A DNA stretch of 64,000 nucleotides from Theobroma cacao (GCF_000208745.1 NC_030858.1:19778086-19842085), one strand, 5' to 3'. Positions 22,852 to 34,137 are shown, counted from the first letter of the stretch. Program-made: numbers and translations. Notes: generated from the sequence alone by a model not told the origin.

Positions 22852-23188
22852 GCGTGTGAGCAATGTGGGGATGCACATGCCGGTGATGATGGGGTGCGGA
22901 AGTGTGGATGATGATATTGCTTGTGCACGATGTGGGGGGATGCACACGATGATGATATTGTTTGTGCACGATGTGGGGGGATGCACACAATGATGATATT
23001 GCTTGTGCACGATGTGGGGGGATGCACAGGATGATGTCATTGTTTGTGCACGATGTGGGGGGATGCACACAATGATGATATTGCTTGTGCACGATGTAGG
23101 GGGATGCACACGATGGTATTAGCTATGCACAATGTGGGGGGATGCACACGATGACTCCAGCTATGTGCACGATGTGGGGGCTGCACAT
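22852..23188 (+). repeat. 41-bp tandem hairpin array in LTR C
   Basis: Units begin at 22922, 22963, 23004, 23045 and 23086, exactly 41 bp apart, then 23124 and 23164, with a degenerate first unit near 22854. Each has TGTGCA, a 13-nt loop CGATGTGGGGGGA, then TGCACA, followed by a CGATGATGATATTGCT-type spacer. The unit at 23124 has changed one arm (TATGCA). It could be mistaken for a repeat-spacer array, but the spacers are themselves repeated. Confidence 0.88.
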
Positions 23189-24010
23189 GAGCTGGGTGAG
23201 ACGGTGGTGGTATTGGTTTTTATATATGTAATGTATATATATATGTTTATGCAATAAAAAGTTCATGAATATGGTATATGGTTGTAATGCATGTGAAATC
23301 TTGCATGTTGAACCTTGGAAATTCCTAAGTATTTTCAAGTTGATTTTGTCCTTTGCAGCAAAATGGCGTTTTTCATGATACAATGAAAACTTGTTCTTGG
23401 TATCCTATTTCTCACTGCAGNTAGTGAGCTATGCTCATTGAGCTCATGCGCCGGTCATGGCCCTGGAAATTGGGTCATGACAAAACTAAATTGCATTGTT
23501 TTTAACTTAACTACATTCTGCTTTCTAAAACTTTCCGTATTATATCTTGTTCCCTTCTTATGTTCACTCACTGGGTTTATACTCACGTTTTTAAACTTCA
23601 TGTTTTAGGTTTTACTGAGTTAAAGGTGATTGGATGCTAGAACGAGGTGCTCGTCCTTATTCATTGCTCAGTAAGTTTAACATGAGCTTAAATGTTAGCA
23701 ACCGTGCCTAGAGTCACTCCGTTGATTGTCAAGGTTTAATTATGTGTATATGAGTACTTGATGTGAAATACCAAGATTCATTTGTTAAGTTATATATGTA
23801 TATTATGGTTGATTGTGCCATTATGAATGCATAATTGGGGTTTGTGAGTTGTTTTCAAAGGAACTATATTTGAACACTACGAATCTTGGATTTTTAAAGA
23901 AACGTGGATCAATGTATAAAGATAAATAATAGGCTTGCTTGGGATTAGTGGGTTGAGCCCATTGGCCCCTTATGTCGGTCATGGCCCAGGAATTAGGCTG
24001 TGACAGAAAT

Positions 24011-24534
24011 CAAGTAAAGGAAAATGACATGCAACTTGCTGCTTGGTATAAAGCAGGCCTTCCAATGAAGATAGCAGCCACACATACCTACAGTTTGGAG
24101 GAAGCTTACCAACTTGCTTTAAAAATTGAGGAAGCATTGAAGTTTCACTCAAGTACATAGCCAAATTTTCAAACCAGGGAAAAGCCAACAGCTCAAAGAC
24201 CTTTAAATATAGGTAACTATTCTCAGCCAACTTTCAACAACGCTCACAGTTCTAAGCCTAGAGAGTCAAATAAAGCTCACACTCCTGATTCTAAAGGAAA
24301 GACAACTGCTAATCCAACAAAGAAGGAAAAGAAGTTCACCTATTTTAGATGTGGGGAAAAGACCATTACAGTTCCCAACATCCAAGCAAGAATCTTCGCA
24401 TTGGAGTTGAAGAAAATAATGCTGAACTAGTAGATTGTGAAACGTTTGAGCATGAAGTTGGTGAATACACAAATGATGAAAAAAATAACCAAAGAAATAT
24501 TGAAACTAACTTTGTCAATTTCATAAAGTGAACT
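24011..24534 (+). pseudogene. gypsy Gag remnant, 3' part with zinc knuckle
   Basis: Continues the gag split at 18727: RNQVKENDMQLAAWYKAGLP, then YSLEEAYQLALKIEEALKF. A decayed CCHC region near 24340-24380 (FRCGE, then HYSSQHP after a frameshift) is followed by LRIGVEENNAELVDCETFEHE. There is no RT or integrase downstream, so only gag survives. Confidence 0.72.
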
Positions 24535-25029
24535 TGCATGGTGAGGCAATTACTAGCAGCACATAAAGTGGAGAATAAGGAAGATTGGCTGTGGACTACT
24601 ATTTTTCAGACCCTAGACAAGGTATATCAGTTTCCCATTTTTATGCCAGCAATAGCTTTCATTTAGTCTTGTCCTATCTTTTCATTTGAAAGTATAATCT
24701 TTGTAAGAGGTTTGATTAAGAAATTTTGGAGAGAAACAGCTCTGCAATGGCATTGCTGTCGCAGCTGTTACGCCCTAGGTAGCAGCCGTTATCAACATGA
24801 ATCCGAATCATGGTGATTTTTTTAGGTTTCATGGTTTCAGCACCTTCAAAGCTATTAAAAAGTGGCTTGTACACTGCATAACAACATATTTAGAACAATA
24901 CCTTTGTGTTTCATGAACAAATTGATTCAATACAAATTTCAGTATTAAGTAACATTAATCCCTTACCTTGAGCACCAAAGAGTCATTGAGAATCTTAGGA
25001 TACATCATTATTTGAGAAAGGTTATACAC
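24535..25029. other. Spacer, no feature recognised
   Basis: Follows the gag remnant and precedes the TIR element. A short open stretch on the minus strand at about 24960-25030 ends at a GTAAGG donor-like site, but it matches no protein I recognise. Confidence 0.35.
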
Positions 25030-26565
25030 TGACAGCACGTTTGGTATGGGGAATAGCTATGCTATTCCCCCTCTATTCCCTTGCCATTCCTCATCCCTTG
25101 TTTGGTTGTCAAACAAGGTGAGGAATAGGAATTCCTAAGGAATAGAAATTCCTCAGATTTGTCTTTGGGGTGGGAATGGCTAATACCAGTCCCTCCCTTG
25201 GTATTATCTATTCCGTGAACGGGGAATAAGTTTGAAATATCATTTGACTAAAATACCCTCAATTGATTCATAATATCACGATTATGTCCCATATAAAACC
25301 TACTTTGTTTTCACTCTCTTTCTCCTTCCTCTGTCTTCCTCAGCACTTTCAGCCGCCCTTCCCCCGAAAAGCATCTCCTCTCTCAGCCGACCTTCCCCTG
25401 TCTTCATCTACTTTCTCAACCGATCTTCCCCTATCTTTCGTCCTCTTTCAATCGATCTTCTTCCTCTCTCTCAGCCACTATCTCAGCTGTGGGTCTTCCC
25501 CTCTCTCTTACCCGTCTTTTCCTTTCTCTCAGCAAGTTTGCAACCATCCTCCTCCACAGCCGCTGTCGTCCTTCGTTGTGGTGGCTCCATTGGCCAGATC
25601 GATGCTTCAACGGCTAGATATAGCCAGGGCCAACGCCAAATTAGCTCTCCAACGTTTGAAGAGAAAAAGGAAAGATAAGAAAAAAAAATAAAAAGTGAAA
25701 AATAAAATAAAATAAAATTATATAATTAATAAATTATTAATTTTTAATGAAAATAAAAATTAAAAAGATTAAAAAATAAAAAATACAAATAGAGAAAAAT
25801 ACTCAAATAATGAAAGTAAAAATTATATAACTAATTTAATATAAATTATTTAATAATTTAATAATAAATTATTGATGTTTAATGAAAATGTAAATTAAAA
25901 GGTTAAGACATGAAAAATACAAATAGAGAAAAATGATTCAAATTGTTAAAATTAAAAATCATAAAACTAATTTAATAATAAATTATTGATATAAAAAAAC
26001 ATGATTTTCTATTTCTACTAGTTTTTTCATTTTTTCCCCAAATATTTCTTCTCCAATATTTTTTTTAAACACAAGTGTAAATGATTCATAATATATGAAG
26101 AATTGGCTAAAAAAAAAAACATCCATACACAAATTTAATTGATTATTATAGATAAAATATAATATAATTAAATTATATTTTAAAATAATTATCTATTTAT
26201 AAAAATATGTGATTAAATTATAATTATTTTTAGTAATTGGGAAAAAATATAATTATGATGGATAATTATCTTTTGGGATAAATGTGTATTTAAATGATAA
26301 TAAGGATAATTTTATTTATTTATGAAAATAATTGTTAATATGGTCAAAGGTATTTTTGTCTTTTTATCACCTATTCCTTTCTTATTCCAATCTTATTTCT
26401 ACCAACCAAACATTACAATAAGTCATAATAATTATTGCTGCTCTATTCCATTCATCATACCAAACTATGTAATATTTATTCTATTCTATTCCCACTTTAT
26501 TCTATTCCCACAGAATAACAATTCTATTCCATTCCTACCTATTCCGTGAACCAAACGTGCTGTGA
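25030..26565. mobile_element. TIR DNA element, 1530 bp, 3-bp TSD TGA
   Basis: The element is 25033-26562. Its terminal inverted repeats are perfect over 13 bp (CAGCACGTTTGGT; right end ACCAAACGTGCTG apart from the flanking base pattern) with TGA on both sides (25030-25032 and 26563-26565). The ends carry repeated GGAATAG/CTATTCC motifs able to fold. The interior has a C/T-rich block (25263-25690) unlike the AT-rich remainder, with a 142-codon open frame that looks like low-complexity captured sequence and not transposase. A 3-bp duplication suits PIF/Harbinger or CACTA-like elements, but the end sequence is not diagnostic. Confidence 0.7.
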
Positions 26566-27562
26566 AAGTTATATTTACAATGTTTGGTCAGCCAAAGACA
26601 GAATACATAAGCTAGTCAAATCATCCCAAGCCAAGGTCAGATTGAATCAAATTGACAAGATCAAATCAAACGCATCCTGCCTAATGTAGAAACTACTTCT
26701 AATTGCACAGTACAATGATAATAGTTGTGAAATTCAAAACAGAGAATAGGGAGTGGGAGGAATACAAGGGAGCACTGCCCATGATTAGAAAGATCTCAAT
26801 CAAATATGCATGTAAGAGGCAACTGCTCATTTGACTCTAAAACTGAGTGTGTAAGGAATGGCCAAAGGATACCAGCCTTACAGTTTCATCCCCTTATTCT
26901 GTTGCCAAGAATTATTGCTGCAAGTAAATTCCCCTTGCCCATATAATAAGGACGATGATAACAACTCAAAACTAATTTAACAATAAATAATCAGGACATT
27001 AAAATTCGAAACCACAATGTAGAAGGGAAAAGGTAATAGAGGCAAACATATTTGCAGAGTCCTAAATCTAAAGGGGCAATGAGACAGAGTGATCCATAAA
27101 TACAGAAATTAATACATTTTAAAAACCTTAGCAACAGTTGTCCACAAGGCAGATATCACCACTCGAGCCTAATACAAACGCAATAAAAGCATGGAAACTC
27201 TACGAATTATTCGATTTTTAGCATTAGAAATTCAAATTCAAACTGAAATTCTCTCAATTCCACTCGAAACAAGCAAAAGCCAGAAATGGGATCAAACCTG
27301 TGGATGTGATTCAAAGCCGTTCCTTCATGGAACAGAGACACTTTGATTTTTTTGAAAGGGAAATAATTCAGAGACGTGAAAAAAAAAAGAAAGAGGGGTT
27401 TTGGCCTCTGAGGTTTGATTTTTTTGTTTTCAAGGAGGGTTTTGAAATTTTTTTTACCAATATTATTTACCTATATAATAATATATTAACTAGTCTTGAT
27501 GAAATAGATAAATAATTTGATCAAAATTTAGATAATAAATATTAATGTAACAACTTATATAA
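26566..27562. other. Spacer with a possible minus-strand leader exon
   Basis: Mostly AT-rich and non-coding. On the minus strand a pyrimidine-rich stretch near 27385-27300 ends in ATCCACAG|GTTTGATCCC, which could be an untranslated first exon and intron start. No coding exon could be tied to it. Confidence 0.3.
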
Positions 27563-28237
27563 TCTATATGTATACCATATATTAAAAGTGAGTACAAATT
27601 GAGGCTAATCCAAACGATAAGTTTTTTTTTTTGGTTTTTATAGGATGGCCTCTTTGATCATTGTGCGTTTTTTGGAGTTTTTTTGTCTTTACAAGATCAA
27701 TTTTTTTTTTGTTTTGAGGGCAATTTTGAGTTATTAATATATTTACATGTTATTTTAGTATTTTTAATTACCATACATCTAGATTTTTTCCTTTTCGGTC
27801 TGTCCACCTTTTTTCATTTTTTACTTTCTCTGTTGATGTCATCTTCTTCTCCTCTTTTTCCAATGCTCACTTTTGTTATTTTATTTTGTTTTCTTGATTT
27901 CTTATGGTACTTTTTTGCTTATTTTTAGTACTCTTTGATTTGCTAAAGTGTTGTTCTTCTTACTTTCTTTTCATTTCTGTATTTTAATTTATATTTTTTC
28001 TTTTTTTTTTATCATTTGATGCTATTCTTGATTTTTCTGATTTTAACTTGGGTTTTTGCTTTGCAGGTTGGTTTGGTTTGTTATTTATTTTGGCTTGGTT
28101 GTTTTCTCGCTGTTCCAAATTTGGTTTACTTTGATTTGTTCTTTTGCTTTATTGGTTTATTCTAGTTGTATATATAAGGAATTATTGTTCCGTGGTTAAA
28201 AAACGGACACCCAGCAAAGCAAGGGCACCACTCTAGT
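27563..28237 (+). mobile_element. Non-autonomous Helitron-like element (675 bp)
   Basis: The 5' end TCTATATGTATACCATATATT continues AAAAGTGAGTAC, the form often seen at plant Helitron starts. The 3' end is a short hairpin (CCC-AGCAAAGCAA-GGG), then CACCACT and the terminal CTAGT (28233-28237). The host bases are A before and T after, as expected for insertion between A and T without duplication. The interior is T-rich with no Rep/helicase, so it is non-autonomous. Confidence 0.65.
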
Positions 28238-28296
28238 TTATTTCTATAATCTATATTTATATATAATAAATTCTATTGTAAAATGTACAATATATA

Positions 28297-29926
28297 TGCA
28301 ACATCCCCAATGTTTATAAAGATTATGGATGGCTTTGGCAAAGCTACATGATGAGTTGATGTGAAACTTAAGTACATCAATATGAGATTTGGAGTATATC
28401 AATGGGTATGTAACCCTAAAAATTTTGAAGTACTAGTGAATGTGGTCTTGAAATTTTATCAAATTGACCATTACGAATGATGATGAGTATGCACAAGGCT
28501 ATAAGTATGTGAAATCATGTCATTTGTGTAAAGACATTGAAATATGAATGAAGATAAGTATATTTTGAAGTTTAAATGAAACTTGAACTTATATTTTGAA
28601 TGTCAACATTGGAATTTTGAGTTAATGGATGGTTGATGACCTGAAAATGATTTGGGAACTTAGAGAATGAAGTTAGAGGCTAAGAACTATGTAAATTTTA
28701 AGTTTTGGACATAATCTATCGATAGATGTTTTATGTCTATTGATAGATGTTCTATGTCTATCAATAAATGCAAGCCAAAAAATGATTGGAGCAATTTAAA
28801 GAACATTTATCGATAGATTCATTATGACTATTGATAGATGTCCACTCGTGAGTAATTTTAAGCGTCTTAGATGCTATCTATTGAGAGATGTGCCAAATCT
28901 ATTAATAGATAGCAACACGAGAGTGATTGAAATGTCTAGTTTGCCATTTATCAATAAATAAGGCTATTTATTGATAGATGGAGGGCAAAATGCTAAAAAT
29001 TGTGTGCAATCTATTGATAGATGCATGAAATTTTACAAAAATATAAAGACTTAAGGCATTTCGCTCATTTCAAAAGAAAAGGAAATCACATTGGGTTGTT
29101 TTGCACGTCCCCCATGGTTGAATGGAGTGCATTTAAGGCCTTTGGGAGCTTAGAAATTCACCTTGAAGGTAAGGTTTAGCTTCCTAGAAGCTGAAATATT
29201 CTTTTAACCGATTTAGTGTTTCTAGAATTTATTTCAATGACAAAGCTGTGGCTTTGTTGCTAGGAGGCAAAGTCCTGAAGCTTTTGTGATGGGAGTGACT
29301 TATTAGAGGTAAGATTAAGCTCCTTAACTGTTCAGTTTATGTTTTAATCGATTAATAATCGTGAAAATTGTGTTGCTCTAGTTGAGGTGTTGTCTTGCTT
29401 GAACGCTAGAAATTTGGAGTTTGAGTTGAGTTGGTTCAACACTTTAAGGAGGAAATTAAAGCTTTTAGAGCACTCTTAAGTGTTAAGATTCACTGCTAGG
29501 CTTAGAGGATTGTTGGTGAAGTAAGAAACACTTGAATTGTTGCTGGAGGAGCTTACATATGTCATTGTAAGTGGGGCTTTAGTTTTAAAAAATTATGGTT
29601 TGGCAATATATCTATATATATGCATGAATGATGCTATGTGATGCATGTCTCTTGTGCTTGCCTAGAAGTGAAATGCCTAGGCAATTGTTTGGATATGAAT
29701 TTATGTGAATTTTGACATTGTGGAGAAATGCTCTATTTTTCATAAAGGCTTTTGGAAGCTATATGTATGTATATACTTATGTCTGTTTTAAAGACAAGAA
29801 TTAAGCCCTTTTGAAAGTGTTTGTTCATCAAGCTGTATGATATGTTTATATACTTTGTTGTGAGCCACATAGTGGCAATTATATTTGATTTGTCTCAGTA
29901 TTAAAGGCCTCATTTATATGACTTTG
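28297..29926 (+). repeat. LTR 'E', first segment (outermost host of the nest)
   Basis: Starts TGCAACATCCCC at 28297, a likely degraded TGTAACATCCC LTR start. The same LTR resumes at 55400-56948 and 58791-59221, where it ends GGGTCGTGACA just before a primer site. Total about 3.6 kb once insertions are removed. This segment carries a palindrome cluster at 28712-29024. Confidence 0.65.
28712..29024 (+). repeat. Cluster of ATCTATCGATAGAT-type palindromes
   Basis: About nine copies of a 12-14 bp dyad within 310 bp. The first (28714-28727) is a perfect ATCTATCGATAGAT. Others vary (CTATTGATAG, TTATCGATAG, CTATTAATAG, TTATCAATAA), often with changes on both arms. Spacing is irregular. Confidence 0.8.
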
Positions 29927-31471
29927 TGTTGTTGATTTCTCACGCAAGTGCACGTATCGTTAACAAGTAATATAATGATAAAGAAGAGTGTCGATCCCAT
30001 AGGGAATTGTTTTAATTCCTATTATCAACTACTAAAATTAACACACCCGAATTTTATCCAAATAATTAAATTTATTAAAAAAAATTAAAACTACTAAACT
30101 GAAACTTCAATCAACTACCAGACCTAAGATTATAATATCCCTCAATACTTCATCTGATTATTGTCTCTCTTTCTTAACTTAGTTTAATGGATTAAATTGC
30201 TAACCTAGAGTCCTAAATTATTTATAAGTCTCTGTTAAGTTTCTCATAAAAATATCTCTACTAATTAATTTACTATATGTTTATGCAAATTATATTGAAG
30301 AAAAATTCATTAAGTTTGTACTTTAATCTTGGCTACATATGGCTTATAAGTGTATGTCTATCCTATATGCAAATCAAATCACCTAATCAATTAAGTGCAT
30401 TCGATTATACGCTATTCTATTCAAAGTCTACCTAAATCTCCTTCGTTAAGGTTTAACCTAGGTTTCCAATTCAATCTAATTGGTGATCAGGCAATTAGAA
30501 GCATTAAGAACAGAATAAAATAAACGACTAAATCCGTAAAACATAAGCAAAAGAGAGATAAATAATTTAGACTATATAATGAGTTCAATCATAATCTTAG
30601 ATTAATAATTTAGTTCCCCATCAAGTCACACATCATCATTAAATAAAATTTAAACAATAAAAACAAACTAAGAAAACAAAAGAATAATCAAAAAGATAAA
30701 ACTCAAGAATTATAATCTTGATCTTCCAAGTCTTCTTGAATCCTTCAATATCTTTTCAGCTTCAATGACTTTGTGGCTTGATTCTCCTCTGTCAATCTAG
30801 TGTTTTGTTCTCTTTTTTGAAGTCCTCTGAAGGTTGTTTTTATAGGCTTTGAAGTTAGGCCAAGTTGGGTGGAGAAAGAATTCAATTCAAACCAGGATTT
30901 TCTCATCAGACTATGTGAGTCGCAGTCTTGTCCAATTAATTAACAGAAATCGTAATTGCTCTAGGACTATAATAGTGCATCAAATTCGACAAGATTTTTG
31001 ACCATCTTCCAGGACAAACTAGGTGAAGTGATAAACATGAAAGTTGTAGCTTTTTCTCTTATCTTTCTAATGGTCAAGAATCGCTTTATTTAATGCTTTG
31101 TAGTAAAAGTTATGACTGAAATACCAAAACATGTGCAGTTCAAGTCTGCACCTCAAAATTACTCTTCTTCTTTCACTAAAATTCTTTATTGCTCTTCTTC
31201 TTTCACTAAAATTCTTTATTGCTCTTCTTCTTTCACTAAAATTCTTCTTTCATCAAACACCTACAAAAGCACAAATAAATCAATAACAACCTATCGTAAC
31301 CACATTAACACCAAATTAAGCATAAAATTAACTAAGATTAGATTGACTCACCTAAAATAACTAATTTAAAATAATTAAATTAAACTTACTAATTTCTATG
31401 CATTACTATAAGAATTAAGCTAAATTATTATCAAAATTAAGCTCAAATAACTCTATATCATAGAGTTATCA
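29927..31471 (-). repeat. 3' LTR of the gag-only element (1545 bp)
   Basis: On the plus strand it starts TGTTGTTGATTTCTC and ends ATAGAGTTATCA. The broken 5' LTR copy and the fragment at 60483-61091 align with it. A 31-bp unit containing CTCTTCTTCTTTCACTAAAA is repeated three times at 31161-31245; the two other copies have one. The adjoining interior at 31472-31510 has the CTCGAGGACTAGCAAAATA and AGTTTGGGAG motifs (minus strand) usual just inside such 3' LTRs. Confidence 0.88.
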
Positions 31472-33094
31472 TACTCCCAAACTAAATATTTTGCTAGTCC
31501 TCGAGCAAAACATAGAAAAGAACCTAACTTATGAAAATTAAATTCAGTTAATGAAAATTAAAATAAATATAGTTACTCCTCCTTCTACTACTACTACTAA
31601 AGATAAAGTGCACCAACTCAATGATTTCTGATAATTTTATCAAAACTATGTCTATCAATCATTAACTTAAGGAAAAATATAGGCATCATTTAAATTCATG
31701 TTTCAATTCTAATGCAAGCACATTCTCGAATGGATTTTCGTGTGTGTGTAGAAAGTCTTTTACCAAGAATATTATGACATCCAGATGAGTTTATGCCAAC
31801 ACAATTTTCAAATTAGTACTAGATTTCCATAGGTTACTTTTCATTTCTCTTTCCACTAATGTAGACTAATACAAAGCTAAGGATCAATAGGAATTTATAA
31901 AGCTTGTAATGTACGGCTAGGGTCAAGGTATGATGAAGGATATTAATGTGGCTCAAATCACTCTAAGCACATAATTATTCTAGGACCTATTTATAGAGCT
32001 CTATTTTTCTTCTCCTAGTACACATTTTCTTCCACATTTGATCTTTTCTCTTTTTTTTCAACACACTTTTTTTTTTTCACAATTTCACACACCCAAACTT
32101 ATTTTCTTTATATTGGTAGTGGGGTTATTTTTCATACTTTGAACTTTTTTTTTCACATCAACATTACCTTTCCACCTTTTCAACATTTAGCTCAATCTAT
32201 ATTTCCTAAAACAATATATATGCTTAGGAGTGAGAGTTGCAAACTTGGAAAATTAATTTTAAGGCTAAGCTCAATTATCATATAGTTAAACAAAGAAAAG
32301 GGAAATTAGGCTTAAAAATGGTATACTAGGGATAAAAATTTAAAAAGGTTGGCTTTTTAGGCTCAAACGATCCAAAAATGGCCTAAATCATGTCCCTACC
32401 TAAGTATTGCCTAAGATTTTGCCTCGAGAGAAAATCAAACAAATTCTAGAATTCATGAAATAATCTAAAATTCATATCAATATAAACCTTCTCTAAATCA
32501 GAATAATTCAAAGTAAAAGATATAGTGCTCAAAATTGTGGAAATCACATCCTAACAATGATATTTAATAAAAAAATTTATCATGAATACAAACAAAAACT
32601 TTATTCACCAAAAGTTAAGAATTTAAGACAACTAATTATCATCATTGGATAAAAAAAATCATTGAAAAAATTGGCACAACTTTACTTTAGATTCCTAAAA
32701 TTAAAACAAGAAATAAATTCATTTACCAACTAATCCTAAGTTATTTATAAATCTAGATAAACATGCAAATAAAATTAAATCTAAAACTTCAACAAAATAT
32801 TCACCACTAGAAAAATAAATTCACCCCTTAAACTTAAACTATACATTGTCCTCAATGTTAGAAAAAATAAAAGAAAGGTAAAGAATACTCCCTTGATGAT
32901 TGGATGAATTTGGTGAAGCTCTAATCCTCCTCTTTGTCCTCATCATCCTCATTGTAACTTGTAGGAAAAATTTTTTTACTAAAAAAAAAATAGAGATTAA
33001 TGAAAATAAATAAATAAATACAATAAAATAAACTAAACTAAAAAATAAGAGTTTTGAAAGCTTGGGTTACCTCCCAAGAAGCACTTCTTTATAG
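31472..33094 (-). other. Non-coding interior of the gag-only element
   Basis: AT-rich. It contains, on the minus strand, the block AACATTGAGGACAATGTATA near 32840-32865 and the TTCTTGGGAGGTAACCCAAG motif near 33063-33085. Both are familiar landmarks in the 3' interior of plant Athila/Tat and derived non-autonomous elements. No pol coding was found, and several poly-T runs are present. Confidence 0.7.
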
Positions 33095-34027
33095 TTAATA
33101 GCCTAACTTTGATTGAGGTTTGAGTTTGCGTGGAAAAAGCTTGAGGTGTGAAAGTAGCCTCCTCCTAAGATGAGGTCTTAGTGCCTTTAACTCAAGATTT
33201 GATGCTTGCTTAACCCAAGGTGGTGGAATAGGCTTACTTTTATCCAACTTCTCAAATTGAGTTCTTCTTGAATAATGCACTTTTGCTATAAACTCCTTAG
33301 GTAACTCATCAATTGTATCCAGAAAAAGAATGAGAGGCATATATAGCTTGACTTGTGGTGATGTAGATATTTCCTCTTCTTGCTTAATTTTTTCATCTTG
33401 AACTTGATTGCTGGAAGTATTTCCTTGTTCTACTTTATCTCCATCATCTTGAAGTTTATTATTGATGGCATTAGCTAGTTGACCCACTTGTGTCTCAAGA
33501 TTTCATATTGATTCTACCTGACTTTGAATGATGGCATCAGTCCTTGTCATGAAGGCATCTGTTTTTGTCATGAAGGCATCAGTCTTTGTCATGAATTGCA
33601 TGAACATATCCTCTATTGAAGGCTTTTTCTCTAGCATAGGAGCTCTAACTTGTGACTGAAAACCATTATGGAAAATTGGCTGTGATGAATTTGTAAGACC
33701 ATGATCATTACTTAATGAAAAATTTTCATGATTCCATCTTGAGTTGTAATTGTTAGAGTATGACTTATTTTGTTGCCCATTGAAGCTTTCATCAAATTGC
33801 ATTGATTTGTAATAGCTTGGACAACAATCACTTGAATGCCTATCTCCACAAACCTCGCATGTAACAAAAGGACTTGGAAAAGCATTATCACCCCAAACGT
33901 TAATTTTCTGAAACAAAGCGTTTACTTGGGTGACTAAAACACTGATTGCATCCAATGCATAATCACTAGCAACCCTCCTAGACACAAATTGTTCAGATGG
34001 CCACAGATAGTTCATCACCTCAATCAA
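33095..34027 (-). pseudogene. Athila/Tat-like Gag, C-terminal part
   Basis: Starts within gag (VMNYLWPSEQFVSRRVASDY), then ALDAISVLVTQVNALFQKI, a zinc knuckle CEVCGDRHSSDCC (CX2CX3HX4C) and an internal triplet of MTKTDAF. A TGA at 33503-33505 is followed in the same frame by GQLANAINNK and the protease-linker region ending near ELKALRPHL. The N-terminal capsid is missing: only about 90 bp separate this frame from the primer site. The product would be nucleocapsid-like at best. Confidence 0.82.
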
Positions 34028-34114
34028 AAGTATCTGAAAATTAAAAAGAAAAGTTTGAAGTAAGATTAGGAATGCTTGGTATTAATATTAACAAAAAAGA
34101 ATTAAAAATCAATT

Positions 34115-34134
34115 CCCCGACAATGGCGCCAAAA
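34115..34134 (-). promoter_or_regulatory. tRNA-Asp primer-binding site
   Basis: The minus strand reads TTTTGGCGCCATTGTCGGGG, close to the TGGCGCCGTTGCCGGGGA site used by plant Athila/Tat elements. It abuts the 5' LTR at 34138 and sets the orientation. Confidence 0.85.
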
Positions 34135-34137
34135 ACT

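Larger units (their letters stand above)
18728..24005 (+). repeat. Solo LTR 'C' interrupted by another LTR; TSD GAAAC/GAAAT
   Basis: Starts TGTAATACCTC at 18728, resumes at 21376, and ends GGCTGTGACA at 24005. Flanks are GAAAC (18723-18727) and GAAAT (24006-24010), a 5-bp duplication with one change. The gag frame matches on both sides, so this is a solo LTR of about 2.66 kb. Its 5' half resembles LTR D (51478-52250) while its 3' half has the hairpin array and tail of the E1/A type, so it looks chimeric. An ambiguous base at 23421 marks an assembly join. Confidence 0.78.

Noticed and set aside
22748..23109. Overlapping minus-strand open frames rich in MHPPTSCTSN-like repeats
   Set aside because: They are readings of the 41-bp tandem hairpin array in all frames; no domain and no start context. 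The similar frames at 7056-7375 and 49003-49215 have the same cause.
22922..23188. CRISPR-like repeat array
   Set aside because: The spacers are themselves repeats, the host is a plant, there are no cas genes, and the array lies inside an LTR with matching target duplications.
25263..25691. 142-codon S/P/F-rich open frame as a real gene
   Set aside because: Low-complexity C/T-rich translation inside a TIR element with no domain and no exon context; better described as captured or repetitive sequence.
31112..31360. Plus-strand open frame with repeated SSSFTKILYC
   Set aside because: It is the triplicated LTR unit read through; the same reading recurs in LTR copies at 55100 and 60792, and LTRs of this family do not code.
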